Shown: positions 1 through 12,289, numbered from the stretch's first letter. The stretch is 64,000 bases of DNA from Castanopsis chinensis (GCA_032878915.1 JAVQMG010000087.1:7424001-7488000); one strand, 5' to 3'. Notes: generated by a model from the letters alone, not told the origin. Numbers and translations are program-made.

Positions 1-870
1 ATATGTCCTCACTAAAATAAAAATTACCCAACCCAATTTAGGTCACTATAAGTCCCTCAATTTGTTTTTAAGGGTTGGGCTATAGCAGTGTTTTACAAAC
101 ACCACTATAGGCCCTTGTTAGACTAGGACCTATAGTGGTGTTTATTAAATGCTGCTACAGGTCCTTTAATTTTTTTGGGGGGTTGGGCTATATTAACATT
201 TTACAAATGCCACTATAGGTCTTTGTAAGACAAGGGTCTATAGTGGCATTTATAAAATTCTGTTATAGGTCCTTTTTAAATATTTTTTTCTGGTATTTGT
301 TTTTTGTTGTTTTTTTAAAAGAGCCTATAGTGGTGTTTATTAAATGCTACTATAGGTCCCTCAATTTTTTTTTGGTAGTTGGCCTATAGTGGCGTTTATT
401 AAACGCTGCTATAAGTCCCTCAATTATTTTTTGGGGTTGGGCTATAATAGCGTTTTACAAATGCCACCATAGGCCCTTGTAAGACAAGGTCCTATAGTGG
501 CGTTTATTAAATATTGCTATAGTTAATTTTTTAATTTTTTTTTATAGGTCCTTATTAAAATTAAAAAAAAAAAAAAAACCCAACCCAAAAAAAAATTTGA
601 ATAAAAAAGTGCCTATAGTGGCGTTTATAAAACACTGCTATTAGTCCTTTTTAAATATATTTTTTTCCTGGTTGATTTTTTGTTTTTTTAAAGGCCTATA
701 GTGGTGTTTATTAAACACTGCTATAGGTCCCTTAATTTTTTTTATTGGGTTGGACTATAAGTGGCGTTTGTAAAATGCTGCAATGGGTCTCTCAATTTTT
801 TTTTAGATTGGGCTATTGCAGCGTTTTACAAACGCCACTATAGGCCCTTGAGAGACTATACTGACGTTTA
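1..870. repeat. CACTA-type subterminal repeat array (partial)
   Basis: About ten degenerate copies of a short palindromic unit occur in both orientations. The core reads CCTATAGTGGCGTTTATTAA and its complement AAACGCCACTATAGGCCC, with units near 70, 125, 210, 320, 385, 440, 490, 610, 690, 755 and 815. They are separated by T-rich spacers of 20-60 bases. Arrays of this TATAGTGGCGTTT kind are typical of the subterminal regions of plant CACTA (En/Spm) transposons, where the transposase binds. Neither a CACTA terminus nor a transposase is visible; the array runs off the left edge and decays near 870. The family assignment rests on recalled motif similarity. Confidence 0.6.
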
Positions 871-1178
871 TTGGTCAACATCCCTCATTATGATCCATTA
901 TTAACTCCATTACAATCTTTTCCCTTAACACTCATTCCCAACTTTTTTACTCCCTACCCAATCCAAACAAGCAAACATTGAGGCATGATAAAACCAAAAT
1001 GATGCAACACAAATATCAAAGAAGAGAAAATAAAAGTACCTCTATCAATTGAACCCTTTGAATATTTCTTCACCACATGTTATGGAGTCTCTATCACAAA
1101 AAATAATTCAAATAGATTTACAACAGATTTACATTCTGAAAAGAAAGATTTAGTAACAAGTACTTATGCACAACTAAT

Positions 1179-1213
<35 letters not shown>

Positions 1214-3225
1214 CATAGACCTCATTAGGAGTGCATAAGGCCTTACCAAGTGGCACTCTAATTTTGCATCTAGCCTTTATTTTTACTTCTTTCATTAAGT
1301 TTTTTTACTATTACCCTAAAGGTCACATTAATTTATTTTTCTATTATCTCATTAATGTCTCGTTAATTGACTAAGCTTATACCACACATTTCTCTATTCT
1401 TCTTTCTTCATGTCTTTTAGCATACTCACCATTAGTATTTTAAAAAAAGTAAAAAAAAAAAAAAAATTAATGATCAATAGTAATAACTAACTAGATAAGG
1501 CCCTGAAGAGCGATAGAAAGACACAAAAATGTTGTGGATTGTTAAATAAAATGCACTGTTTCACTATATATTACTAAAATAAAAGACCTGAGATTGACAA
1601 AACGTTTGAAAGAGAGAGAAAGAGGAATCTAAGGGGTCACCAAATTTGTTATATAGGTCTTCCACTACCATTAAGACGCCAAAACCCTTACGGGTATTTT
1701 TTTTTCTTTTTAAAATTAGGAGCTTAAATGTGATTTAGGTTTGGGTAATTTGGTTGGATAGCTTTTGTTTTAGATATATAGATAGAGAGAATATTTGGTA
1801 CGCAATGTAAAGTCATACTCTGCCATGGTTTAATTTTAAATCATCTATAAAATATATGCATACACACTTGCCCAAATTGTTTTTTAATGTCACACTATCG
1901 ATGAATAAAAGATAGTGAGAGAATTGGGCACTTAGGTTTCCTTCTTAAGATTCAATCATGTAGCTACTTAACTAAAAAATACACTTCCTTTTCATGAGAA
2001 AAAATTCACATGACAAAATTTTAAAAGGGGAATCTAAGGAACAACATCTAAGTATTGTACCAAAGTCTTGCTCTTTCTTATAATATATGTAAAACATTAT
2101 CCAAAACAGTCTTACATAAAATATCAAAAACCTCATGTTAGAGAGTATGAGGTTGTGCCATGTGGCGAATTCCTCGAACTTCTCTTTATTTAGTCTTCTA
2201 CTTCAACAAAATTTGCATTTATATTAAATTATTAGTTCATTGAATTAGTCAATAGAGTAAATGCAAATATTAATTATCTATTTTTGTGCATTAATTATTT
2301 ATATTAGATGAATTAATATGATTATTTTTATAAACTCTATATAGAAAATAATTTTTAGTTGGAATAATAATAATAAATTTAGAATATGACATTCTTACTC
2401 ATGATTAGTTGCTTAACAGCAATTGTCACAAAAGCCATAAAAAAATAAATATTTGTGAATTCACTAGATTATTCTTAATCCTTTAAATTTCCTAACTCCC
2501 TTGCGTGTGTGTGCATGCGTATGTGCACATGTATGTGTGTGTGTGGAACTAACACTGTAATATGTATTTTATGTAATTAGAAAGATTACTAATATAACAA
2601 ATATGTTTATTTTGTTATATTAATTATTTTAAGCCTAATGAAATTTCAATATCATTTTTTTAAAGATTTATATGAGAAAAAATTGGTTTTTTTTTTTTTT
2701 TTTTTATGTGGGAAACAATTGATTTGAAATATGGCATTTTTACTCAAATTTAGTTGTTTTCGCAACAATTGAAACCATGTCCAACAAAAAGGGGAAATTT
2801 TTTTGTTAATACGTAAAAAAAATAAAAAAAAATAAAAAATTGAAGGATATATGAATTTTTTGGTAGGCATGAAACATGCCTATCTATATTAGCTACTATA
2901 TCATGCAATTTTTAATTTGCAAAAACATATATATAGTATGATCAAATCACTATACTACACTTAGTGTATTTCTATTTTGTCTATTTATAAAATAACTAAA
3001 GATTACAATTTTTTACATTGAAGTTTATTCAAATATCTTTTTTATACATCGATAGTTGAGAGTGTGGATTTGAATCTTAAATGTTTTTATTGGAAATTGG
3101 GATGCCAATCAGTTAAGTTACAAGATTTTTGGTAAAACTTATCGAAATATTAGAGAAAACTAATAACAGTGTCAAATTAGTGTTTGTTTGGATAGATTTT
3201 AGTGAACCCTTGAACAAAAAGGTCT
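871..3225. other. Non-coding AT-rich stretch
   Basis: I see no supportable gene. The stretch holds a TA microsatellite at 1181-1211, a GT-rich microsatellite near 2496-2543, poly(T) near 2685-2705 and otherwise unstructured AT-rich DNA. The short open frames on either strand are low in complexity and resemble nothing. Confidence 0.6.
1181..1211. repeat. (TA)n microsatellite
   Basis: An uninterrupted TA dinucleotide run of about 30 bases. Confidence 0.9.
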
Positions 3226-3965
3226 GTTTTAAATTTACATGGAAATACCGTTTTAAAGTTATATGGAAATGACATAAGAGAGCTGCTAGAATCAATTGGT
3301 GTGTCAATACATCTGAGGCTTCTTCACATCTCAAAAACTAAAATTAAGAAATTACCAAAATCAGTCACAAAGCTTTACAATTTGCAAACGTTAAGAATCG
3401 AATTATGTTTTGATCTCGAAGAGCTTCCAGAAGACCTAAGCAATTTGATTAACTTGAGACATGTTTGTATAAATAAGAGAGCACCTAAAAATGTGGGGCG
3501 GTTGACTTGCCTTCAAACGTTGCAAAATTTTTATGTGGGTCCAGATGAAGGTCATCGGATTAAAGAATTGGGACCTTTAAAGGATCTCGAAGGAGAAATA
3601 GACATATACAATTTAAAGTACATGGAAGATGAGGAAGAAGCCAAAAGTGAAAAATTAAAAGAAAATGAAATATTCAAGTTGGTATTATACTGGCGTTTCA
3701 CTCTCCTTTCTCCAACACTTGGAGATGATAGGTATGATGATAAAGATGAAAAGGTGTTGGAAGGCCTCTAGCCTCACCAAAATTTGAAAAGCTTAAGAAT
3801 CTTATGGTATAGAGGAAAGAAATTCCCAACATGGGTTGGTTTGTCGCTATATCACAATTTGATTAAAATCTATTTGATATGGTGTAGGGAATGTGAAGAA
3901 GTTCCCACTCTCAGGCAATTACCCTGTCTTAGGGTTCTTGAAATAATAGGAATGGGGAAGGTAAG
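3226..3965 (+). pseudogene. CC-NBS-LRR disease-resistance gene fragment, LRR part, 5' piece
   Basis: In one frame the sequence reads leucine-rich repeats of the RGA/RPP13-like intracellular immune receptor type: LNLHGN, IRELLESIG, LRLLHISKTKIKKLPKS, LYNLQTLRI, LEELPEDLSNLINLRH, then GRLTCLQTLQNFYVG and LGPLKDLEGEIDIYNL. These match the first LRRs after the NB-ARC domain. An in-frame TAG at 3769-3771 interrupts the reading, which resumes in the same frame (HQNLKSLRILWYRGKKFPTW, then LPCLRVLEIIGMGKV). The NB-ARC and coiled-coil parts are absent upstream. The reading stops at 3965, where an LTR starts; it continues at 10954 with RCIGTEL. It is a pseudogene by truncation, a stop codon and an insertion. 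Confidence 0.88.
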
Positions 3966-4927
3966 TGTTAGGATTAGTGCCCTAAAATCATATTTTATGC
4001 TATGTATGATATTATGTTTGACATTATGTTCTATGTACTACATTATGTTCTATGTAATAAACTTGTTTTATTATTATCTAAAATAATGGTAGCATGAATG
4101 TTTGGATACTATCATATAGTCCTTGAGATGCATAGTATGTGATTTAGTCAGAGAAGATATAAATTACAAGTTCTTTGTAAACTCAAAATCTTAGTTCATA
4201 GTCAGTGATGAAATTGAGCATTTCATCTGCAAATACTATAACATGTTTATTAAGATGATTTATCATGATCATGGAAGTGGAGACATCTAATTGATATGTT
4301 AATATGTTTTAAGTGTATAAAATATATTGAACTGGACCGCTGTGAGATTTATTATTCTATAAATAACTGTCAAATGAATAATAAATTTCACGACTTCTCA
4401 TTTACTTAAACTCTCATTCTTGAGGGAATAGTGAATCCGATCATGAAATGTAGATTGCTTTAATATATCAGAAGTGAGATCTAGACAAACGATCAAAACC
4501 TCAATATGTTGAGCAACCACACGTAATGTTGAAGGAACACGTATTCTCAAGATGAAATTCATAGTCTTTTAATAGAGATATAAAATATTCCATTGAGATA
4601 AGTTTAATGAGTTTGGTTATTCAGAGTGTTAGACCTAACCACTTTAGTAAGGAGTTACTAATGTTTATATTTTATGAAATTAGATTTCATAAAATATAAA
4701 GAATTAAACCGGGTACTCAAGCATCAAGATGTAGTAATCTTCAAAGTATCAGTTACATATTATGACTTTGTATTACTACGAATATTTTCATGAAGGAGTT
4801 ATATGTTTAATAAAGTCTTGGTATATAATAACGAGTCCTCCCTCCCTTAGGTAAATCTAAGGGTATTAGATTTTCTCTTTACCTAGATCACTGCCCTCCC
4901 TACCTATCTATTCTGTATCTCAAACTC

Positions 4928-6228
4928 ATGGCAGATGACATTGTTAAAGAACTGGAAAAAATGAAACTAACAGTGGAAGAGGAGGAAATAATTGAGATTC
5001 CAGACGAAGACAGAGCGGATGATATTGAGAGTTGCTATCTCAGCCTTATTGGCAAATTCTTAACTTGCAAATCCTTTAACAAAATGGCGGCAAAGAACAC
5101 AATTCGAAGAGCATGGGGAATGGATACAAAGCTCCAAATACTCGAGGTAGGAGTAAACCTGTTTCAGTTCAAATTTGGCTTTGAATTTGATATGATGCGC
5201 ATACTACCGGGGGGGGGGGGGGGGGCATGGACATTTGACAATCAACTTCTAATGTTGAAAAGGTGGAACAAAGGTATGACTGCTGAGAATATAAAGTGGG
5301 AACACGCATCCTTCTAGGTACAAATCTGGGGAGCCCCATTTGACACGGTATCTCCCATTGTTGCATCGAAGGTCAGAGCAGACTGGAGGTTGTGGAGGAA
5401 GTTGAGAAGTGAAGACAACAGGATGCACAGAACATTTTTATGCGGGTCTGGGTTGCTCTACCTATTGCAAAGCCATTACGTTGTGGGAGTTACATTGCAG
5501 GACCTGATGGAGAACGGATTTGGATACACTTAAAGTATGAGAGATTACCGGTCTTTTGTCATTTATGTGGCTTGTTGGGCCACGATGTGCGCCATTGTGC
5601 AAGCCATTATGCAGTGGAAAAGAATGGTGGTGTTGGGGAATACCAGTACGGTGATTGGCTTAAGGCAGCGGGGAATCATTCAAAATCCAATCGAAATCAT
5701 GGTTCACATTCTCATGATGGGTCTGATAGTGCTGCAGTGATGGAGCAACACCCAGCAGTGGCGGAGATAGCCGCAATAAATTCATTACCTGTTGATAACG
5801 GTAGCAATCATGATGACAGTTCGAAACGACAGCAAGTAATGATTGAGAATCCTGGAGATACAGGCACATTAATGGGAAGCGTTACGCAGACTAAGGAGAA
5901 TACCGTTGAATCCGCTAATTCAAATGTCGGACCAGACTTGGGCCCCATTGCTTCGGGCTTGGCAAGTTCACAAGATAATGGGCCTGATGGGCTGAAGTCT
6001 AAGCCTAAAGCAACATGGGTAAGGCTCAACAGGATGGAGTGTGGGTTAAATGAGTCTGCTACGGAAATTTGCACGCCAACATTAGGAAAAAAAAGAGCAA
6101 CGAGTGCTCTGTTTGCTGAGCAAGAAGAACACCATTGGAAGAGAGGACAAGTAGAGACTGGAGAAGCAGAAGCAAACCATGATGAAATATCGGCAGGGGT
6201 GGAAAGCCACCCTTGCCGGGAGCAATGA
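4928..6228 (+). pseudogene. LINE ORF1 (DUF4283 and zinc-knuckle nucleic-acid-binding protein), broken
   Basis: The first frame (ATG at 4928) begins MADDIVKELEKMKL and reads the DUF4283-type region of plant LINE ORF1 proteins (IGKFLTCKSFN, MLKRWNKGM). A TAG at 5315-5317 sits where the family normally has Trp before VQIWGAPFD. A frameshift follows before the second frame (5440-6228), which carries PLRCGSYI and a CX2CX4HX4C zinc knuckle (CHLCGLLGHDVRHC, about 5557-5598), then a low-conservation polar tail. A 17-G run at 5209-5225 replaces part of the first domain and may be a slippage site. The product would coat LINE RNA. It overlaps the start of ORF2. Confidence 0.8.
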
Positions 6229-6919
6229 GGATCCTAAGTTGGAACTGCCAAGGGCTTAGGAACCCTTGGACAGGTCGTAGCCTTCGCAAAATTGTGAAGG
6301 AACAAGATCCCATGATGTGTTTTCTAATGGAAACTAGGCTGGAAAAAGAAGGATTTGAAAAGCTTTATAAAGATTTACCGTTTCAGAATCATATTATAGT
6401 GAAACAACCTGATGAGGGGGTGGATTGGCGTTGCTGTGGAAATCTGATGTGAGTATTGATCTTGTAAACTTCTCACCAAACCATATTCTTGTCACTGTGA
6501 AGGAAAAGGACGGCTTTGTGTGGCACTTGACGGGGTTTTACGGATGGCTAGACACAACTCAACGCAATAAATCATGGGCGTTGCTTAAACATATTAGAAC
6601 GTTGGTGGGAGGCCCATGGATGTGCATTGGAGATTTCAATGCAATCCTTCACGCAGCAGAAAAACTTAGCAAACGTCCATGCCAAAGGAGTTAGGTGAAT
6701 ACTTTTGGAGATGCACTAGACTTTTGTCAGCTTCAGGACTTGGGTTACCATGGCTACCCGTATACCTGGAACAACAAATGGCCATGTGAAGCTAATACGA
6801 AGCTACGCCTAGACTGCACTGTCGCCACAAAAGATTGGGTTGATAAGTTCCAAATGAGCAAATTGATTCATCTCTCTTCACATGCCTCGGATCACTTGCC
6901 CATTCTTCTTCAAACCTAA
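6213..6919 (+). pseudogene. LINE ORF2, endonuclease (EEP) domain, broken
   Basis: It starts with MRILSWNCQGL, the Asn-containing first motif of the exonuclease-endonuclease-phosphatase fold, followed by a METRL-type motif (FLMETRLEK). The frame shifts near 6430. The next frame gives FYGWLDT and WMCIGDFNAIL (the GDFN motif), then an in-frame TAG near 6692 and continues LQDLGYHGYPYTWNN to the terminal SDHLPILL motif. All main catalytic motifs are recognisable, although two breaks prevent translation. This domain nicks the target DNA for target-primed reverse transcription. A poorly readable linker follows (6920-7250) with several stops. Confidence 0.82.
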
Positions 6920-7250
6920 GCTTATAGGCATCAACAAACAAGGGGGAATAGAGGTTTCAAATTTGAAGAAACGTGGCTGCTATGGGATGAGTGTGAAGCA
7001 GTGGTGGAGGGAGCATGGAATTTTGGTGGGACTGATGGGACCGGGTTGGCTAATATACAACACAGAATTGAGGCTTGTGGAGCGGATTTAAAGGCTTGGG
7101 GTGCTAGTAAGCTTAACTCAGATAAGGATGAAATAAAAGAGCTATAAAAAAAAAAAATAGACACTATGATCAGGGAGGATGTCATCGAGGAGTCCAGAGC
7201 AGAGTTCCTAGAAGTCTCCAAAAAATTGGATGAATTATTACGCAGGCAAT

Positions 7251-9590
7251 AAATTTTTTAGGCTCAAAGATCTAGAATTTCTTGGCTTAAGCATGGGGAT
7301 AGAAACACAAAATTTTTCCATGCCAAAGCCTCTCAGCGGAAACGAAGAAATCACATTCAAAGAATTAAAAGCTCTGAAGATTGTTGGGTGGAGGAAGTAG
7401 ATGACATTGCAAATGTGGCTATTGATTACTTTGACAACCTGTTTAATGCAGGAACCTGTGACCAGATTGATGATTGCCTAAGCACAGTGACATGCAAAGT
7501 CACTCCTAATATGCAGCAGATCCTGACCAGTGATTTCAATGCTGATGAAATTAAGGCAGCTTTGTTCCAAATGGGACCAACAAAGGCTCCTGGACCGGAT
7601 GGTATGAATCCTCTGTTTTACCAAAAATTTTGGCATATTGTGGGTGATAATGTTGTTACTGCTGTGTTGGATTTTTTAAAATCTAGTTACATGCCCCCTG
7701 GCATTAACCATACCAATATTTTTTTAATTCCAAAAGTGAAAATTCCCATCAAAATGTTTGATTTTAGACCAATTAGCTTATGCAATGTTATCTATAAAAT
7801 CATATCAAAGGTTTTGGCTAACCGGTTGAAACAGATCCTTCCATATATTATTTCTCCCACACAAAGTGCATTTGTCCCTGGTAGACTCATCACAGATAAT
7901 GTTTTACTCGCCTACGAGACTCTCCATGCTATGAACATCCGAAAAAAAGGAAAAAAGGTTCATTGGCATTGAAGCTTGATATTAGTAAGGCTTATGATAG
8001 AGTGGAATGGCCTTTCCTCCATGGCATGATGGTGAAATTGGGTTTTCCAGAGAAGTGAATTAACTGGGTGATGGGATGTGTGAGTTCACCCTCCTATTCC
8101 ATTATTATTAATGGGAAACCATATGGTCATGTGCAACCTTCACGGGGGATTCGACAAGGCGACCCTCTTTCACCATATCTGTTCCTTTTGTGTGCAGAAG
8201 GATTTTCAGCTCTCTTGGAAAAAGCAACTATGGAGAGGCGAATTAGTGGGGTTTCTATCTGTAGAAGTGCACCAAAAATTACTAATTTACTATTTGCAGA
8301 TGATTCTCTACTATTTTGCCAAGCTACTTAAACCGAAGTTGCAGCCATTATTGAGATCCTACAAAAGTATGCAGGTGCATCAGGCCAATCTATTAATTTA
8401 CAGAAATCTTTGGTATTTTTTAGCAAGAACACACTAGGTGGCCAAAAGCAAGCAATTGTCTCGGCTTTGGAGGTGAAAGAGGTGGAGGGGTTTGACACTT
8501 ACTTGGGTTTGCCAACCTTGGTTGGGCGTGCAAAGTACCAAACATTTTCTTTCCTCGAGGATAGAGTTTGGAAAAAATTGCAAGGGTGGAAGGGGTTGAT
8601 GTTATCTAGAGCAGGCAAGGAAGTGCTAATCAAGGCAGTGGCTCAATCAATACCCACATACACTATGGGGGTTTTTCTTTTACCTTCGATGCTTTGTGAT
8701 GAACTCAATGCCTTGTGTGCAATATTTTGGTGGGGACAAGTGGGCAATGAGAGGAAAATACATTGGTGGAGTTGGGATTTTTTATCAAAGCCAAAGAAGG
8801 ATGGTGGTATGGGGTTTAGAGATTTGAGAAGCTTTAATCTTGCTATGCTTGCTAAACAAAGGTGGAGATTACTACAAGATCAAGACTCAATCCTATTCCA
8901 ATGTCTTAAGGCTAGATACTTCCCTCGATGCAATTTCCTTGATGCAATTGTATCACCAAACTGTTCTTATACATGGAGAAGTATATTGGCAGCTATGCCT
9001 ATCCTGAAATCGGGGTGTTGTTGGAGGGTTGGTGATGGATCAACGATTAGAGGGGCAGAGGACAAATGGATACCAAACCACCCTACCAATAAAATCCTTT
9101 TTCTAGGCGTGATGGAGGATGAGGACTAGCTAGTGGCGGATTTGATTGACCTGGACCTTAATTGGTGGAACCGTGAGCTCATTTATGCCAAATTTTAGAG
9201 AGTTGATGCTAATGCAATCTGCAGAATTCCTTTAAGCCGTAGGTCTGCACCAGATGCAATTTTTTGGCTACATAGTCAGGATGGGATATACTCATGCAAG
9301 TCTGGGTATCATGTTGCAAGACGGATTGAAAAGGAATCTAATGGGCTGAATGCTCCACGGGTCCAGTAGGAAAGCAAGTATGGCAGAAGATTTGGAAGCT
9401 TGGAGTGCCAAATAAAATTAAGTTGTTTGGCTGGCGTGCTTGTCAGGAAATTTTACCAACCCGTGTGAACTTGGCAAAAAGGAAAATCATCTTAGATAAT
9501 ATGTGTCAGTGCTGCGGGAGAGAACCTGAAATTGAAGCACATGTGCTGTGGAAATGTGGGGCTACGCAGGATGTTTAGGCAAGAAGTGTA
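7251..9590 (+). pseudogene. LINE ORF2, reverse transcriptase and zf-RVT domains, broken
   Basis: Family signatures appear in order: WLKHGDRNTKFFH (near 7285), TKAPGPDGMNPLFY (near 7580), DFRPISLCNVIYKIISKVLA, SAFVPGRLITDN, LDISKAYDRVEW (near 7975), RGIRQGDPLSPYLF (near 8145), LLFADDSLLF with the catalytic FADD box (near 8290), and YLGLPTLVGR. The thumb/connection region includes LQGWKGLMLSRAGKEVLI and GGMGFRDLRSFNLAML. A zf-RVT motif (CQCCGREPEIEAHVLWKC) lies near 9505-9558. A frameshift near 7965 and stops at 8056, 8329, 9127 and later inactivate it. The open pieces are 7388-7972, 8068-8331 and 8410-9129. Confidence 0.87.
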
Positions 9591-9722
9591 CCTAGGCTCC
9601 AGAAGATGCCAAACAGCCACGGCAATGTCATTGAGCTTTTTGAGAATTTGTTAGTAAGACTTGAGAACTCAGAATTTGAATTGTTTCTAGTCCAAGCCTA
9701 GTTCATATGGAACCATAGAAAT

Positions 9723-10346
9723 ATGGTCTTATATGGAGGAAGCTTTAAGGATCCAAAATGGCTAAATAAAAGAGCTAGCGACTATCTAAAGGACTTTCAG
9801 CAAGCTCAACGGCAACTTGCTATGCCTGCAATAACAACACGGAAAACCAACTGGCAGCCACCTCCACATTCAAGCTTCAAACTCAACTTTGATGTGGCAA
9901 TCTTCGATGAGCAGAATTGTACGGGAATTGGTGCAGTAATCCGAAATCACAGAGGAGAAGTGATGGCTGCCATGTCAGCAAAGGGACCGCTAGTGACATC
10001 CAGTGATGAAGCAGAGGCATTAGCTTGCAAGAAGGCACTCGAATTCTCCATTGATGCGGGTTTCTTGGAGCTGATCATTAAAGATGAGAATGCCTATGTT
10101 ATGAAGAATATTTGTTTAGCACTCCCAAACAGGTCTTCGTTGGGCATAATCATGGATGATGTTAAGTGGCTCATGAATGGTATGCAAAATGTTTATGAAA
10201 ATTGTATTAGGAGGGAAGGAAATATGGTGGCCCATGCCCTTGCGAGGTTCTCTAAAAATCTCTTAGAAGATTTGTATTGGCTAGAAGACTCTCCGCCTCT
10301 AGTGGTGGATGAATTGTATTTTGATAGTTTGAATTTGAATGAATGA
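9723..10346 (+). pseudogene. LINE ORF2, RNase H domain (RVT_3), open but detached
   Basis: A 207-residue open stretch. WQPPPHSSFKLNFDVAI gives the first catalytic Asp, GIGAVIRNHRGEV is the G-rich strand, EAEALACKKALE supplies the Glu motif, and IIKDENAYV has Asp-Glu where most copies have a DS/DC pair. The end REGNMVAHALARF carries the distal Asn/His region. RNase H is found in one lineage of plant L1 elements and removes RNA from hybrids during integration. It is preceded by stops in the linker, so it is not independently expressed. The terminal A run at 10368-10374 ends the LINE. Confidence 0.85.
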
Positions 10347-10953
10347 GATTATGCTGGTTTGACTTCAAAAAAAGTAAGGCCTAGATTACAATTATATTTA
10401 TATAGTGGTATTAAATATAATTAATGTAACTTTGAGCTTGTCAAGAATTGACAAATAAGTCCAAAACCCATTGGAACTAGAGTTTTATTTGTCCCTTTTT
10501 GTCCCACTCATAGCCACACACTAAAGCCCAATTGGGCTGACCCAAAAAGCTAACCAATTAAATAATAAGTTATTTATTTAATAAGAGTTATTACATAAAG
10601 TAATTGCCTAAGTGTAGAGATATACGTATGATTAAAAAGAGAAAAAGAATTAGAGTTTTCTCAAGAGAGACACTTGGTTAATCTCTAAAAAGAAATACGT
10701 ATAGAACTGATTGAGAGATCACACATCTTGGGCACATTGTGGAATTGGAGTGAAGATTGAAAGGCTTCCCAAGTCCAATCTTCATTTGCTTCGAATTTGA
10801 CCGCATCAAGGTATGCCTTTCTTGTTCTTTGTTTCTAGAACTCAAGGTCACATGTTATCTCTCATGAATGAAGTACATCCGTTTATATTCTGCTGCATGT
10901 TTTTGTATGAGATACAAAAAACTCTATTTTTCATGTGTTTTCCCAACAATAAG

Positions 10954-11503
10954 ATGTATAGGAACTGAGTTATACTTTTACAGTGATGGGAGTTACAGAA
11001 ATACAACATTATTTTCGGCATTAAGAATAGTTAAATTGAAGAGCATGGGTAGCTTAGAAGAGTGGAAGGATGCAAAGGAGTTGACAAACGCAGATGATGT
11101 GTTTCTTGCCTTAAGGAGTTCACCTTATTTAAATGTGAGAAACTGAGAGATTTGCACACCTGCATTTCCCAATTTTGTGGTATCCTTCCATTCAATACTC
11201 AAATAGCTAATATTGTTTGGAAGGCCTACACTCAACTCTCTCCCAAACGAAATTCAACACTTCATTGCCCTTAAAGAGCTGTGGATAGAGAAATTTGACG
11301 GAATGGAAGTTTTGCTTGATTGGTTGGGCAATCTTTCTCCTCTTCAAAAGCTGTCTCTTTGCTGTTGAAACAACTAGATGCATCTCCCTATGTTCCACCT
11401 CATCAAATCAAAGCATCTGCACATTGATGATTGCCCCAATTTAACAAAAAGATGCGCAAAGGCGAGTGGCCAAGCTAGCCCCAACGTTTCGGAGGCCTAA
11501 GAT
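10954..11503 (+). pseudogene. CC-NBS-LRR gene fragment, distal LRRs and C-terminus
   Basis: This continues the reading interrupted at 3965: RCIGTELYFYSDGSYRN, then LRIVKLKSMGSLEEWKDA, a typical late LRR of RGA-type resistance proteins. Near 11100 the frame slips to CLKEFTLFKCEKLRDLHTC. Downstream LPNEIQHFIALKELWIEKF, LLDWLGNLSPLQKLSLC, a stop, then KHLHIDDCPNLTKRCAKASG (about 11408-11470) represent the last repeats and the characteristic CPNL..RC..G end. Multiple stops and frameshifts make it a pseudogene. It belongs with the piece at 3226-3965. Confidence 0.82.
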
Positions 11504-12289
11504 GAAATCTTCAAATGGGGCCTTTATTTTATCACCTAAATAATATTTAACTAGCATTTTATATAATAATTTTTTTAAATCCATTCTTTTTACTTTTTAA
11601 TATGAACTTTTTTGAGAAAATACTAAAGTTTTAACAAATTTTACTACAAACTGATGTTGTGATCAGTGACACGAGGTTTACAAAAATGCAGATATTATAA
11701 AATATTAAACATGAGAATTACAAAGATATATCACCAATCACAAAAATTCATTCAAAAATGCATTCAATAATTTGTTGGAGTCCACCTATCATATTCATTG
11801 TCACATCAAATTATAAAAGTTATGTAGTAAAATTTATAGTATTTTTAACATTTTTCAATTTTAATTACTTGTGATTAGTAATATGTCTATTTGTAAGACT
11901 TATATATTTAAATTTGACTTATCTCTAGCATTACTTAGGGTCCTTTTGGGAATAACTTATAAAAATTATTTTTATGTACTAGGGGCATGAGAGTAAATTT
12001 ATACAAACTACATTTTCTGTCCTCCCATCTTTCTACTTAACCAAATAAAAATGTTTTTCATCTCTAGACTTTTCCACTCTCTCATCCAAACAAACAGAAG
12101 ATGGTAAAAGAGTGAAAAATGGAAGAGAAAATGGGTGAGAGGGTTGTTTGGTTGGAAGTGGGAGAGGGAAGGGAGAAAAATGATGGATTATGATAGTGGA
12201 TGCGCAGTATTTTGGTGAGCTAAAAAGAAGCAAAATAAAAACAGTGAAGAGTAATTGCAAAAACATCATATTAAATAGGATGGAACATA
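11504..12289. other. Non-coding AT-rich stretch with MITE-like fragments
   Basis: No gene is seen. Between about 11945 and 12190 there are motifs of the family found also at 26471 (GTTTGGTTGGAAG and complement), in both orientations. This suggests broken miniature elements. Confidence 0.4.

Larger units (their letters stand above)
4840..10375 (+). mobile_element. L1-type LINE with ORF1, ORF2 and RNase H; near full length but decayed
   Basis: A non-LTR retrotransposon nested in the solo LTR. In order: a C/T-rich leader, ORF1 with a DUF4283-like region and a zinc knuckle, endonuclease, reverse transcriptase, zf-RVT and a plant-type RNase H, then a short A run at 10368-10374. Many stops and frameshifts show that it is dead. 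The left boundary is approximate: the LTR sequence to its left resumes right of the A run, but a clean target duplication cannot be read. Confidence 0.85.
3966..10948 (+). mobile_element. Solo LTR (probably Copia-type) inserted in the NBS-LRR relic, itself split by a LINE
   Basis: The insertion starts TGTTAGGATTAGTGCC at 3966 and ends TTTTCCCAACA at 10948, the TG...CA ends of an LTR. It is flanked by GTAAG (3961-3965) and ATAAG (10949-10953), a 5 bp target duplication with one difference. Removing it restores the LRR frame exactly (GMGKV then RCIGTEL). Excluding the nested LINE, the LTR parts (3966 to about 4840, and about 10376-10948) total roughly 1.45 kb. There is no primer-binding site, gag or pol, so this is a solo LTR. 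The Copia label is a guess from LTR length and ends. Confidence 0.8.

Noticed and set aside
6882..7221. Small open frames on both strands after the LINE endonuclease
   Set aside because: The homologous LINE linker reads in another frame with stops; these are shadows.
3966..10953. Interpretation of 3961-10953 as an intron, because GTAAGT follows the exon-like end
   Set aside because: The acceptor side AATAAG|ATG would put the LRR out of frame, whereas removal of a TG...CA unit with 5-base flanks restores it exactly.
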